Assembly (NCBI GenBank): GCA_002433075.1
Contig: DJHM01000047.1
Span: forward strand, 62,001 to 126,000
DNA: 64,000 bases
From: Latescibacteria bacterium UBA6620
GTDB taxonomy: Bacteria; Latescibacterota; UBA2968
Direction of reading: 5' to 3'
Shown here: one piece after another, positions 1-10,003 of the stretch
Position numbering within the stretch: position 1 is the stretch's first letter
Layout: the number at the start of each line of letters is the position of its first letter
Notes under the pieces: generated by a model
The model's database searches: none
The model's input: only the letters and a program-made list of their open reading frames with translations
What the model was told of the DNA's origin: nothing
Program-made: the position numbers and the translations under genes

Positions 1-54
1 CCCATGTTTCCCTCTTGCCGGTGAACCACCAGCGGGAGAGACCTGGAGAATCTG

Positions 55-3000
55 TTGTATCTGTCCCGACTGAACGCATTTGGGTTTAAGTCTTTCGCGC
101 AGAAGCTCGATCTGAAGCTCGAAAACGGTATTACAGCTGTTGTCGGGCCGAACGGGTGCGGCAAGTCGAATGTCGTAGACGCCATCCGGTGGTGCACGGG
201 AGAGCAACGAGCTCGAGCGTTGCGCAGCAGCCATATGGAGGATGTCATCTTCCAGGGGTCCCGGTCGCGGAAGCCCCTGGGCCTCGCCGAGGTATCGGTG
301 ACGATCGACAACTCCCAACGGCTGCTGCCCGTGGAATTCACCGAGGTAACGGTGACCCGACGGTTGTATCGGTCTGGCGAGAGCGAATATCTAATCAACA
401 AGATCCCGTGTTTACTGCGAGACATTCAGAACCTGTTGATGGACACGGGAATGGGAGCGCACTCCTATTCGGTCATCGAGCAGGGGATGGTCGATGAGAT
501 CATCAGCGACAAGACCGAAGAGCGCCGCCGGGTTTTCGAGGAAGCGGCAGGCGTAACGCGTTACAAGGTCCGCCGTCGATCCGCCTGGAATAAACTGCAG
601 TCGATTCAGCAGGATCTGACTCGAATCGATGACATCATCGGCGAAGTTGAGCGCCAGGTGGCGTCGTTGGCCCGTCAGGAACGAAAGGCTCGACTCTACA
701 AGCAATTGACAGACGAGCTACAGACGCTCGAAGTGCAGGTGGCGCGGTACCGATATTTCGAAATGTCCGACCGATCCCGACCGATGCTGGACGAGATGTC
801 TTTCCTCAAGGAGGACATTGAAGTCGGAACCACCGATACGGCGCGTCTCGAGGCACGTCTCGAGGAGATTCGGGCAGAACTTACCGTGCAGGATCAGGCG
901 CTTGCCGCGGCCAACGCAGATGTGAGTCGCCAGGTCGGGCTCGTTCACGAGAAGGACCGGGCCATTCTGGTTTGTCGTGAAGAGATTCGCAGCATCGACA
1001 GCTTCCTTACTCGAGCCGACCGGCAGACCGAAGAATTGTCGTCCCGACGGGCCTCGGCCCTGACGGACAGCGAAAAGGCTCAGATCGAAGCAGCACAGAC
1101 GACAACTCGTCTGGCTGAACTGTCAGAGCATCTGGAATACGAGGGAGTTGCCCTGGAGGCCCTGAGCCTAAAGGTGGCCGATCAGCGCAACCGGGCGCAG
1201 GATGAACAGTCGAAGTCTCACGCGCTGATGCAAGAGATCAACAGCCGATCATCGGTGTGGGAACGGAGCAAAGCCGAGGTCGAGGGCCTTTGTGAACGAA
1301 GGTCCAGACTGGTCGAGGATGTCGAACGAGTCGAGCGCCGTCGATCGGAGGCCCACGAAGTGCTCGAGGACGCCGGTGCCGAGATCGCCTCCCTGGAGGA
1401 GACGCTTGTTCAGGCGCAGGACGCCAGAGATCGACTGGCCGCAGAGCGACAGGAGACACAGGAGCGGGGTGATGCCCTCGTCGAGTCCCGGGTCACGCTG
1501 AGGGGGCGGCTCGAGGCCGACCGTGCCCGTCTCGCCTTGCTGAAAAAACTGGAGGAACAGTTCGAAGGGTACTCGGCAGGTGTTCAGGCTCTGGCGGCTG
1601 AAGGCTCTCCGTTCGCAGACAGAATCAGAGCGATCCTGGCGGATCTCGTCGGTGTCGATCCAGACTATGCTCGCGCCATCGAAGCTGCCCTTGGCCGGTC
1701 CCTCGACTGCCTGGTGGTCGACACAGCCGACGATGCCATCGAAGCGATGGCCTACCTGCGGGAAGGGGAACACGGCGCCGCGGGATTTATGCCAGCCGAC
1801 CGTGTGTCCCACCCGACAGGGGCGCCGTGGTCGCCCCCTGTCGACGATGGGATCCTGGGGCGAGCAAGCAATCTGATTCGACCCCTGGGTCATGATTCGG
1901 AGGTTGTCACCGGCCTTCTTGCGAATACGTTCGTCGTACGTGATGCATCCACAGCGCTGAAGTGGGCGGCTCAGTTCCGTTCTCGAGGTTGCACGTGTGT
2001 AACCCTGGCGGGCGAGGTTTTTGCGGCTGACGGGGCGATCTATGGTGGTGCATCGGGAAGCGGCGAATCGAGTCTGATCGGGCGACACCAGCAGATCGAA
2101 ACGCTGATGGAAGGCGTAACGACAGGCGAGTCCGAACTGGCCGAGCTCGAACAGAAGATTCGAGAGACTGTCGATCGCCTCGGCCGGTCTACGGACGATC
2201 TCCAGAGTGCCGACGACGCCCTGGCTGACCTGAAGCACCGGTTGGCGATCCGGCAGCGCGACCACCAGAATGCGCTTGACGAGGTCGAACGTCAGGATCG
2301 CACGTCGGTGGAGCTGGCGGAAGAGCGTCAACGCCTGGAGGACCACGTGTCGACCTTCGAGCAGGGTCTGGCGGGGGCTCAGATCGCTCTGCGGTCTCTC
2401 GAATCGCGGAGAAGGGTCCGGGAAGAGACAGAGCGGTCGGTGGCGGAGGCGGTTTCGGAAGTCGAGCGCGAACGAGCCGAGTTACACGAGTGCGTGTCGG
2501 CCCATCGCGTCGAGATCGCCTCGCTGAAGGAGCGCTCCCAACGTCTGGGACAGGAGGGTGACCGGCTGACGCGTGAGGCCGAGGCCTTGGAATCCGAGCG
2601 GTCGGGTCTGACCCAGGAGTCCGAAGAGAATCGGGGGCGCCGAGCCAAACTCGAGAAGGAGGTGGCTTCGGCGAGCGAAGAACTCCGAGTTCTTCACGAC
2701 GGGCAGAAGGAAGCTGAGAACAAGCGGGACCGGCAGGCGGAGAGCCAACAGGAGCTGATGATGATGTCCCGCGGAGTCGAAGAAGAGTTGCGGGAGAAGA
2801 GTCGTAAGGTGACCCAAAACAGAGAACGTCTTCACGAACTCGAGGTGGGTCTGGCCGAACTCAAGACCCGCGCTGAGGAACTTCACTCACGCATGCTCAA
2901 CGAGCGCGAAATCGACCTGAAGGAGGTCGGTCGGCTCGAAGATCCCGAGTTCAACGCGGACATGTCTTCTAAGAAGGTCGTAGAAATTCAGGAACGACTT

Positions 3001-3657
3001 CGACGGATGGGTTCCGTAAACCTCGCGGCTTTGGAAGAGTACGAAGTTCAGAAGGAACGATACGAGTTTCTGGCCAAGCAGCGGGACGACTTGTTGGAAG
3101 CTGAAGACACACTGAAGCGGACGATTCAGAAGATCGATCGGACTGCCCGCGCACGGTTCCTCGAAACCTACGGAAAGATTCGCGAGAACTTCAGGATCAC
3201 GTATGCGAAGTTCTTTGAGGGTGGAGAGGCCGACCTCCTGATGACACCGGATGAGGATCCTCTCGAAGCGGCGATTCAGATTTCGGCAAGGCCCAGGGGG
3301 AAAAGGCTACAGAGCATCAACCTCCTGTCCGGTGGGGAACGTGCCCTCACGGCAATTGCTCTCCTGTTCGCGATCTATCTGGTCAAGCCAAGCCCCTACT
3401 GTATCCTGGACGAGGTCGACGCTCCCCTCGACGACGCGAACGTCAACCGTTTCGTTCGGGTCATCCGCGAGTTCTCGAAGGACACCCAGTTCCTCATCGT
3501 GACTCATAACAAAGTGACCATGGAGGCGGCGGACTGCTTGCACGGCGTGACGATGGAAGAGCCCGGTGTGTCGAAACTGGTCTCGGTGAGGTTGGGCGAT
3601 CAGCAAAACGAATCTCGGGGATCCATCGCTGCAGAGGAGCTCGCTGCGGACGATTGA
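55..3657 (+). CDS. smc: Chromosome segregation ATPase SMC
   Basis: Full-length (1200 aa) bacterial SMC, the DNA-entrapping ATPase of the condensin-like complex. The N-terminal head carries a Walker A GPNGCGKSN at residues 31-39. Two long Glu/Arg-rich coiled coils (about 170-500 and 680-1010) flank a hinge (about 515-670). The C-terminal head carries the ABC signature LLSGGERAL (about 1089) and Walker B CILDEVDAPLDD (about 1116). The start is a TTG preceded by GGAG at 45-48 with a 6-nt gap, and it gives the family's usual MYLSRLNAFGFKSF beginning. ScpA and ScpB are not in the window. A strong terminator follows directly. Function is certain from motifs and length; only the start codon is an inference. 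Confidence 0.97.
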   Translation: MYLSRLNAFGFKSFAQKLDLKLENGITAVVGPNGCGKSNVVDAIRWCTGEQRARALRSSHMEDVIFQGSRSRKPLGLAEVSVTIDNSQRLLPVEFTEVTVTRRLYRSGESEYLINKIPCLLRDIQNLLMDTGMGAHSYSVIEQGMVDEIISDKTEERRRVFEEAAGVTRYKVRRRSAWNKLQSIQQDLTRIDDIIGEVERQVASLARQERKARLYKQLTDELQTLEVQVARYRYFEMSDRSRPMLDEMSFLKEDIEVGTTDTARLEARLEEIRAELTVQDQALAAANADVSRQVGLVHEKDRAILVCREEIRSIDSFLTRADRQTEELSSRRASALTDSEKAQIEAAQTTTRLAELSEHLEYEGVALEALSLKVADQRNRAQDEQSKSHALMQEINSRSSVWERSKAEVEGLCERRSRLVEDVERVERRRSEAHEVLEDAGAEIASLEETLVQAQDARDRLAAERQETQERGDALVESRVTLRGRLEADRARLALLKKLEEQFEGYSAGVQALAAEGSPFADRIRAILADLVGVDPDYARAIEAALGRSLDCLVVDTADDAIEAMAYLREGEHGAAGFMPADRVSHPTGAPWSPPVDDGILGRASNLIRPLGHDSEVVTGLLANTFVVRDASTALKWAAQFRSRGCTCVTLAGEVFAADGAIYGGASGSGESSLIGRHQQIETLMEGVTTGESELAELEQKIRETVDRLGRSTDDLQSADDALADLKHRLAIRQRDHQNALDEVERQDRTSVELAEERQRLEDHVSTFEQGLAGAQIALRSLESRRRVREETERSVAEAVSEVERERAELHECVSAHRVEIASLKERSQRLGQEGDRLTREAEALESERSGLTQESEENRGRRAKLEKEVASASEELRVLHDGQKEAENKRDRQAESQQELMMMSRGVEEELREKSRKVTQNRERLHELEVGLAELKTRAEELHSRMLNEREIDLKEVGRLEDPEFNADMSSKKVVEIQERLRRMGSVNLAALEEYEVQKERYEFLAKQRDDLLEAEDTLKRTIQKIDRTARARFLETYGKIRENFRITYAKFFEGGEADLLMTPDEDPLEAAIQISARPRGKRLQSINLLSGGERALTAIALLFAIYLVKPSPYCILDEVDAPLDDANVNRFVRVIREFSKDTQFLIVTHNKVTMEAADCLHGVTMEEPGVSKLVSVRLGDQQNESRGSIAAEELAADD

Positions 3658-3682
3658 GCGCGAGAGATGACGATTCGGACGA

Positions 3683-3709
3683 GGCGCCCGGGTGTCCGGG
3701 CGCCTTTTT
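3683..3709 (+). terminator. Intrinsic terminator of smc
   Basis: Perfect 9-bp inverted repeat GGCGCCCGG / CCGGGCGCC with a 4-nt loop, followed by five T. It lies 25 nt after the smc stop. Confidence 0.9.
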
Positions 3710-3747
3710 CTGTACAGCCTGTTCGCTTCGCCAATTCGGGTATATTT

Positions 3748-3761
3748 TCGGGACGTCCCGA
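3748..3761. promoter_or_regulatory. Palindrome in the promoter region of the LRR lipoprotein
   Basis: TCGGGACGTCCCGA is a perfect 14-bp palindrome lying 2 nt after a TATATT box (3741-3746) and 24 nt before the presumed original start of the lipoprotein gene. The position suits an operator overlapping the transcription start. No regulator can be named. Confidence 0.3.
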
Positions 3762-3785
3762 GTTTGTGAAGATTCTGGAGGCCAG

Positions 3786-5280
3786 ACGAGATTTCTCACC
3801 GCACTGGTGGCGGCGACCCTTTTGACGGCGTGTGGGGATTCGGCCCTTTCTGTGGGACCGCATTCCCCGACGGCGAGCACGAAAACTGCGATAAATGGGC
3901 ACAAGCAATCCCGGGTATGGGTCGTTCTAAAGGACGGAGTGGCCCCGCTATCCGGCTGGACGGTCAAAGTCGTCTGATTGATTTCAGGCGTGGTGGAGGA
4001 CGCGGGATGGGTTTCGGTGACCGACTCTGGAGGGAAGGCCACCGTGACGATTGAAGCGGGCACGGATCGGTCGTTCCGGCGGGGAGTGTCGGGCTATTAT
4101 CGAATCCTGGCGATCGACCCGTCGACCGGTCTGAAGCGAGGTGAATGGGGCAGCGTACCCATCAACGGTCCAACTGAGAGTTTCTTTCTGCCCGTGGCGG
4201 GACGCGCGATTGAAGAGGTTCCTATCCTCCTTGCTGACGAGGCACTGGTGGACGCAGTTCGGGCACTACTGGTGGATGCACCTGAGGGGATGTTGAGAAC
4301 GTCGGATGTTGCCCATCTGGCCTAACTCGATCTGGAAAGGTCGGCGGTCGCCTCGCTCGAGGGCTTGCAGCATCTGATCGGTCTCCATACGCTGATCCTC
4401 ACACAGAACAGCCTCTCTGACTTATCTCCCGTGAGCGGGTTGACCGCTCTTTCACATCTGGATGTCGACCACAACCTTGTTGAGGATTTGACGCCTCTGG
4501 GACGACTGGGTGGCCTGGCGTTCGTCGATGTGGCGCACAATCGAGTGCAAGACGTGGGACCCTTGGCTCGCCTGAGGGCGCTGGAGACCCTGAATGTGGA
4601 TGGGAATGAGATACAGGATCTGTCCCCCTTGCAGGGTCTGAGTTTGCGCTCCTTGCGCGCAGTGCAGAGCGAGATCGACGACATCGGGGTCGTCGCGACT
4701 CTGGCAAACCTCACGAAACTGGATTTGAGTCGTAATCCAATATCGAGATTCACGCCACTTTCGCGACTAACCGGGTTGGAGGAACTGGTTCTCGAAGATT
4801 GCGGCCTGACGGATATTACGGTTCTGCGGGATCTGGTGAATCTGAAGTGGCTCAGCCTGAACGGAAATTCAGTCACAGATCTGAGTCCTCTGTCGGGGCT
4901 TTCTTCGCTCGAACATCTGGACCTTCGGCACAACGAAATCGGAGACCTCTTCGCGCTGACAGGTCTCAGCGAGGTGACGACCCTGGCCCTGATCGGGAAT
5001 CATCTTGAGGAAATCGATGCACTGGCCTCAATGACGGCCCTGGAGACCGCCGCCCTCCAGGAAAACGTCATTTCTGATGTCTCTACGTTTGGCGAATCTG
5101 CCCCATCTGGAGTGGGTTCTGCTGGCTGAGAACGAGATTTCCGACCTGTTGCCCTTGGCGCAGAATGTGGGTCTGGATCAAGGGGATTCCGTCGATTTAC
5201 GTCAGAATCTGCTCAGCGAGGAGGCCCTGACGACCCAAATCGGGTCCCTGGAGGCCAGAGGCGTAACGGTCGAGCGGTGA
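3786..5280 (+). pseudogene. Degraded leucine-rich-repeat lipoprotein
   Basis: One reading frame spans a lipoprotein signal (RFLTALVAATLLTAC, lipobox LTAC), an Ig/carboxypeptidase-like module, and about ten 22-residue internalin-type leucine-rich repeats (LxxLxxLDLxxNxIxDLxPL). It is broken in four ways. The expected start after GGAGG (3777-3781) is ACG instead of ATG at 3786. There is an in-frame TGA at 3975-3977 and an in-frame TAA at 4323-4325. A +1 shift at the TTT at 5088-5090 moves the last repeats and the C-terminal cap (VDLRQNLLSEEAL) into another frame, ending at 5280. Codon pattern and protein logic continue across each lesion, so this was one gene of about 495 codons. The N-terminal module is homologous to that of the lipoprotein at 40311. 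A role in surface protein binding is only inferred from the LRR fold. Confidence 0.85.
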
Positions 5281-5362
5281 AAGCCACGAAACTCGATTGA
5301 CTTTCGGGAGCTGTTGCAATACTTTTTGGGTGTCCAAGAAGGACAATCCGGTGTCCAGGGAG

Positions 5363-5409
5363 GGCACCTCTATCCATCTGAAAAACAGGTGGATAGAGGT
5401 GCCTTTTTA
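5363..5409 (+). terminator. Intrinsic terminator after LRR pseudogene
   Basis: Perfect 14-bp arms GGCACCTCTATCCA (5363-5376) and TGGATAGAGGTGCC (5390-5403) with a 13-nt loop and a run of five T. Its presence argues that the next gene starts downstream of it, not at the ATG at 5297. Confidence 0.92.
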
Positions 5410-5434
5410 TTTTCAGCGAGGAACCGTCGTCGTT

Positions 5435-8400
5435 TTGATAAGCCGCGGAACATGGGTGCTTTGCGCCGCTCTTGTGGGGTTCATGACCCGGGTAGGTGAC
5501 GCCGAGGCGCGATTCTTCACGGACGTCACTGCAACGCTGGGAATCATCGTGCCCGCCGACGCAGATCGTCTGGCCTGGGTCGACGTGGATGGAGACGGCG
5601 ACCTGGATCTCTACGTCGGGGTGCGCGGACAACCGGATGTGTTGTTCCAGAACAATGGCGCCGCTTTCACCCGAACCACGAGTCTCGGGCCGCTTGCGAT
5701 CAGCGAGACCGGAGCTGCGTGGGGAGATTTCAACGCCGATGGACGGCTGGACGTCTTCCTGGCCGATACGACGGCTTCGGGTCTTTATGTCAACCAGGGT
5801 GGCGGGATGTTTACGAACACCATCGGCGCAAGCGGGATTGCGCCGGGCGGGTGGCAGGGTGACGCGCAGTGGGTCGACTATGACGGAGACCTGGATCTGG
5901 ATCTGACGCTGGTCGACACAACGGGAACGATTGCTCTGTATCTGAACGACGGATCGGGAAGCTTTACGGATGTGGGGGTGTCGGTTGGACTCACGGCTTC
6001 GGGCAGCTTCGAGGGCGTTACCTGGGCTGACGTAGACAATGACGGGGACCCTGATCTGTTCCTTCCGGCGGTTTCAGCGACGGAGGCGAGCCGACTCTAC
6101 CGGAATGCTGGAGGATTGCTGGCCGACAACGCGGGCCCCGCGAATCTGACGTTCTCCGATAGTCTGCAGACGGGGTCGAGCTGGGCGGACGTGGAGGGGG
6201 ACGGTGATCTCGATCTCTTCATCGCTCACCGGGCCCCCGCCCAGGATCGACTTCTCACGAATAACGGGAACGCTGTCTTTACAGACATCACCACTGCTTC
6301 GGGGGTTGGGGCGACAACTTCCAGTGTCGCTCACGGCTGGGCGGACTATGACAACGACGGGGCGATCGACCTGTTCGTGGCGACGCCGGATGCTCCGCTG
6401 TTGTATCGAAATCTCGGGATGGGCGTGTTCGCGCAGGTAGCCACACTCGAGGGAATTCCGCCCACGGGAGGGGTGACTTCGGCTGCGTGGGGCGACTACG
6501 ACGCAGATGGGGATCCAGACCTCTTTCTTGCGGCGACAGCGCTGGCTTCGAGCGTGCTCTATCGGAACGATTCCGATGTCAGCCAACGGTGGCTGTCGCT
6601 CCGATTGACCGGTTCGGGAGGTGAAGCAGGTGGCATCGGCTCCCGAGTCACGATCGATGTGGATGGAGTCCGGCAGACGCGGTACGTCGGCCCTCAGGTG
6701 GGACGCACTTCGCATCACCAGATCGATGCGGTATTCGGGCTGGGATCAGCAGTGGTCGTTGACAGTGTCTCACTTCAGTGGCCTTCGGGTGACACGCAGA
6801 CCTTTTTGCAGGTTTCCTCGAATCAGGTGTTGGCCCTCTCGCAGAGTGCGATCTCACCGGAGGTCCGGATCGAGATTCCAAACGTGTTCGCGACATCGAG
6901 CCTGGTTCAGATTCCGATTGAGATCTCACAGTTCCTGAGCCCGGATTCAATTCGCTCGGCGGAAATCACCGTCGCCTACGATGGATCCGAGCTCCGATTC
7001 GACGAGTTGACGTCAGCACTGACGAAGACCGACGGATGGAATGTAGTGACGAACGCAATTGACGGGGTCAACGACGTCGATACGCTCCGGGTCGCGACTT
7101 TCACCGACGCATTCGCCGTGACGGGCGACGGAACCCTCCTGAGGTTGACTTTCGAACTGCTGGAAGGGACGGCCCCGGTGGACCTGGTCAGCGTGCTGTT
7201 TAACGACGGGTCCCCGAGCGTGGGGCTCTTGTCGGGGGGTGTCGTAAGGAGCCGGGGCAGCAACGCCGTGTTGAGTGTCTCTCCGATTCCACTCGGGCCT
7301 CGGGAGGAGCTGACGATCACACTCGTTGATGTGGACGCGAACTCGAGTGATGCATCGAACGACTCTGCGGTAGTGGTGGTGACGAACCCGGCGCGTGGAG
7401 ATACGTCGAACGTGACGGTTCGGGAGACGGGCCCGGCCTCCGGGCGCTTCGTGGCAGTCCTTCCATCCGATCACGGCACGGAGGCCACAGTTGGCGACGG
7501 TATCATCACGGGCCTGGCGGGGGATACGCTCGACGTCGTCTGGGAAGATCAGCTGACAGATACCGGCGTTTCGCAGACGGCGCTTGTTCGTGTCGCTCTG
7601 ACGGGGGGGACGAACGGTATCATTCTGGCCCAGCCGGATACCATCAGCCCCACAGACTCGATCCGCGTCATTGTACTGGATCCGGATCGGGACCGGGAAA
7701 TTACGCAGCACGACAGCCTGTTTGTCCGAGTTTTTGCAGCGGCGAATTCGGATACGGAATCTGTGTACCTGAGGGAGACCGATCGTTCGAGCGGTGTTTT
7801 CACCCAGACCTTTCCGACAGCGTGGGATTCTAACGGCGTGGCGACGGGAGGGGCAAATGACGATGGGACGTTTACGGTCGCTCTGACCGACAGCATCCAG
7901 ATGGAGTATCTCGATTCGCTCGCGGAGTCTGGAGACACGACGCGCATCGGCGGTATCGCACACGTGATTCCGTGGCAAGATGCGGATCTGGCGGTGAGCT
8001 TTGTGGTCCAGGCGTCCCCTGGAAAATCAGTCAGGGACATCGTTCGAATACAGCTGGACGACAGTGACGAAAATGCTCTGCCCGAGCAGATAGAGACCAT
8101 CACCGCACGGCTGGTAAATCGTGTGAGCGGAGAATTTGAAACGCTCAACCTCGTCGAAACGGAATCGGGATCGGGGCGCTTTCGGGTAAGTCTGGCCACA
8201 GTTCAGGACACGATGGGGACGGATGACGATGGGGTAGTGTCGATTTCCGCAAACGACTCGCTCAACGTGGCCTTCTTCGACAGTCTGACGTCGACCGGTG
8301 TTCCTGACTCCGTGTTCGCCACGACGTTCGTCGTCGAACAGTTCGGAGACCTCGATCAGAATGGGTCGATTCAGGCCTTTGACGCTTCCTTGATCCTCGA

Positions 8401-9268
8401 GTTTTCCGTAGACGAGGCGCTACCGGACGCCCCCGTCCGGCCTTTCGAAGACTTCCTGATAGGGGACGTTGACGGAAGTAGCACCATCACGGGTTTCGAC
8501 GCGTCGCTGACGGCACGTTTCGTCGTCGGATTGATCCAGGAGTTCCCAGTCCAGACGGATCTGGTAATGACTCCCCCGGAGGACACCAAGAATCATCCTT
8601 TCCTGAAGCCGGTCTCGGGTCCACGGGCCCGAATCGGCACCCCTGTCCGGGACGGGGAGACGCTGATTTTTCCTTTGATTCTATCAGAACGGTCTCAAGT
8701 GGTGTCGATTGTTGCCGATATCATGACTGAGGGCGGGAGAATAACAGGGGTGCTCTCAGCAGAACCTTACGTCTCTTTTATGAAGTCCGGTAAGTCCCAC
8801 GAGGAGGGTTATGCCTTCGCTCTGGCTGGCGCCGAGGCTCTTGAAGAAGGCGAAGGAGCGGTTGTTCGACTCATCGTGGAACCGGAACTTCCCGAGCGGA
8901 TGACTGATCTCGTGCTTAGGCATCTTTCATTGAACGGGCTTGTCGTACCGATTCCTCGCGTCGTCCCAACCGTACTGCAAGACCTCCCTCTGCACTATGC
9001 ATTCCGTCCCAACTTTCCGAATCCGTTCAACCCTGAAACGACGGTTGGATTCGACCTGCCAGAATCGAGTCAGGTACGAATCTACGTCTACAACGTTCTG
9101 GGACAGCTGATCCGAACGTTGGTCGACCGACACTATGAACCTGGAACACACACGATTGTCTGGGACGGACATGACGCGGTTGGAGCTTCGGCCGCTACCG
9201 GCGTCTATATCCTCCAGCTCCAAACCGAGGCTTTCTCGTCCGCTCAGAAGGTCCTTCTCCTGCGCTGA
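5435..9268 (+). CDS. Large secreted VCBS/ASPIC protein with FlgD-Ig/T9SS-type C-terminus
   Basis: Surface or secreted protein of about 1277 aa. An earlier in-frame ATG at 5297 lies before a terminator, so the TTG at 5435 is chosen; it gives a signal peptide ending near GDAEA. Seven calcium-binding VCBS/FG-GAP repeats follow (DVDGDGDLDLYVG, DYDNDGAIDLFVA and similar), then an ASPIC/UnbV domain (VDSVSLQWPSGDTQTF) and a cohesin-like beta domain (VRIEIPNVFATSS onward). Next come three tandem Ig-like repeats of about 110-125 aa, each containing a (V/L)xETxxxSGxF core, and a dockerin-like EF-hand pair (DLDQNGSIQAFDASL, DVDGSSTITGFDASL). The end is a FlgD-Ig/T9SS-type sorting domain (NFPNPFNPETTVGFDLPESS ... 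GVYILQL). The domain calls are firm; the role, probably adhesion or matrix, is inferred. The downstream gene starts 2 nt after the stop. Confidence 0.88.
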   Translation: MISRGTWVLCAALVGFMTRVGDAEARFFTDVTATLGIIVPADADRLAWVDVDGDGDLDLYVGVRGQPDVLFQNNGAAFTRTTSLGPLAISETGAAWGDFNADGRLDVFLADTTASGLYVNQGGGMFTNTIGASGIAPGGWQGDAQWVDYDGDLDLDLTLVDTTGTIALYLNDGSGSFTDVGVSVGLTASGSFEGVTWADVDNDGDPDLFLPAVSATEASRLYRNAGGLLADNAGPANLTFSDSLQTGSSWADVEGDGDLDLFIAHRAPAQDRLLTNNGNAVFTDITTASGVGATTSSVAHGWADYDNDGAIDLFVATPDAPLLYRNLGMGVFAQVATLEGIPPTGGVTSAAWGDYDADGDPDLFLAATALASSVLYRNDSDVSQRWLSLRLTGSGGEAGGIGSRVTIDVDGVRQTRYVGPQVGRTSHHQIDAVFGLGSAVVVDSVSLQWPSGDTQTFLQVSSNQVLALSQSAISPEVRIEIPNVFATSSLVQIPIEISQFLSPDSIRSAEITVAYDGSELRFDELTSALTKTDGWNVVTNAIDGVNDVDTLRVATFTDAFAVTGDGTLLRLTFELLEGTAPVDLVSVLFNDGSPSVGLLSGGVVRSRGSNAVLSVSPIPLGPREELTITLVDVDANSSDASNDSAVVVVTNPARGDTSNVTVRETGPASGRFVAVLPSDHGTEATVGDGIITGLAGDTLDVVWEDQLTDTGVSQTALVRVALTGGTNGIILAQPDTISPTDSIRVIVLDPDRDREITQHDSLFVRVFAAANSDTESVYLRETDRSSGVFTQTFPTAWDSNGVATGGANDDGTFTVALTDSIQMEYLDSLAESGDTTRIGGIAHVIPWQDADLAVSFVVQASPGKSVRDIVRIQLDDSDENALPEQIETITARLVNRVSGEFETLNLVETESGSGRFRVSLATVQDTMGTDDDGVVSISANDSLNVAFFDSLTSTGVPDSVFATTFVVEQFGDLDQNGSIQAFDASLILEFSVDEALPDAPVRPFEDFLIGDVDGSSTITGFDASLTARFVVGLIQEFPVQTDLVMTPPEDTKNHPFLKPVSGPRARIGTPVRDGETLIFPLILSERSQVVSIVADIMTEGGRITGVLSAEPYVSFMKSGKSHEEGYAFALAGAEALEEGEGAVVRLIVEPELPERMTDLVLRHLSLNGLVVPIPRVVPTVLQDLPLHYAFRPNFPNPFNPETTVGFDLPESSQVRIYVYNVLGQLIRTLVDRHYEPGTHTIVWDGHDAVGASAATGVYILQLQTEAFSSAQKVLLLR

Positions 9269-9269
9269 C

Positions 9270-9932
9270 GTGTTCTCCGCTTTCCTCCTAGTCTGGCTCG
9301 TCACAATCCCCCAATCCATCGTTGCACAAGGGCAGGTTCCGGTCGAAATTCGCTTGCCCGAAATCACAGCTGAACCGGGTGAGACGATCCTCGTGCCGGT
9401 GACCGTCTCCGATCTGACCGGGCTGGGTGTGCTTTCGAGCAACCTGGTGATTGGTTACGACGCGCGTGTCGTTCAATCTGCCCGTGTCCTGTATCAGGGA
9501 ACATTGACCGAAGGATGGAGCCACGCCGAACGCACACTGACTCCGGCATCTCAGGATTCGGTCGGACTGATGAGTATCGGTGTTTTCACTGTCGAGAGTC
9601 CGGCGATTGGCGCGGGCACTTTCGTCTACCTCGAGATGACCGTGGACGAGAGCGCGCTCGGTGAGTCCAGCCCGATCGTGTTCGACTCTGCGATTCTGAA
9701 CGATCGGTCGCCTCAAGCCGTCGCACTGGATGGTCACCTTACCATCCGTGCATCGACGCCCGGCGACTTCAACCTCGACGGCAATGTCGATTTCACGGAC
9801 TTCCTCCAGTTTGCGGAACACTTCGGGGAAGGGGAGGCCGACGAGGGGTTCGATCCCCGGTTCGACATCGATGGGAACGGACAGGTCGGCTTCGAGGATT
9901 TCCTGGTTTTCGCGAGCGGTTTCGGACAGTAG
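9270..9932 (+). CDS. Secreted cohesin-like protein with dockerin-like EF-hand tail
   Basis: About 220 aa. The GTG at 9270 lies 2 nt after the stop of the large upstream gene and gives a signal peptide (FSAFLLVWLVTIPQSIVAQ), so translation is probably coupled; no good Shine-Dalgarno sits at the usual distance. Residues about 25-165 form a cohesin-type beta sandwich (VPVTVSDLTGLGVLSSNLVI). Residues about 168-220 form a paired EF-hand dockerin-like module (FNLDGNVDFTDFLQFAEHFG and FDIDGNGQVGFEDFLVFA). The same tail occurs on the proteins at 50493 and 57724. A function in surface assembly is inferred from these modules only. A bidirectional terminator follows. Confidence 0.85.
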   Translation: MFSAFLLVWLVTIPQSIVAQGQVPVEIRLPEITAEPGETILVPVTVSDLTGLGVLSSNLVIGYDARVVQSARVLYQGTLTEGWSHAERTLTPASQDSVGLMSIGVFTVESPAIGAGTFVYLEMTVDESALGESSPIVFDSAILNDRSPQAVALDGHLTIRASTPGDFNLDGNVDFTDFLQFAEHFGEGEADEGFDPRFDIDGNGQVGFEDFLVFASGFGQ

Positions 9933-9950
9933 GAGATCCCAACACAAACA

Positions 9951-9995
9951 GAAGGGCGCCCACTCCCCGCAGGGGTGGGCGCCCTTCCTCTTTTT
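9951..9995. terminator. Bidirectional terminator between the surface-protein block and the flagellar cluster
   Basis: Arms GAAGGGCGCCCAC(T)CCCC and GGGGTGGGCGCCCTTC pair over 16 bp with one bulged T and a short loop. The + strand ends in CTCTTTTT and the - strand ends in a T-rich TGTTTGTGTT, so it can serve both converging units. Confidence 0.88.
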
Positions 9996-10003
9996 ACGTC
10001 TGT

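Noticed and set aside
3975..4325. TGA and TAA in the LRR gene as recoded codons (selenocysteine or alternative code)
   Set aside because: Other genes in the window use TGA, TAA and TAG as normal stops, no SECIS-like stem is evident, TAA would also need recoding, and the gene has further lesions.
5297..5434. Upstream extension of the VCBS protein to the ATG at 5297
   Set aside because: A strong terminator lies inside it and the signal peptide begins only after 5435.
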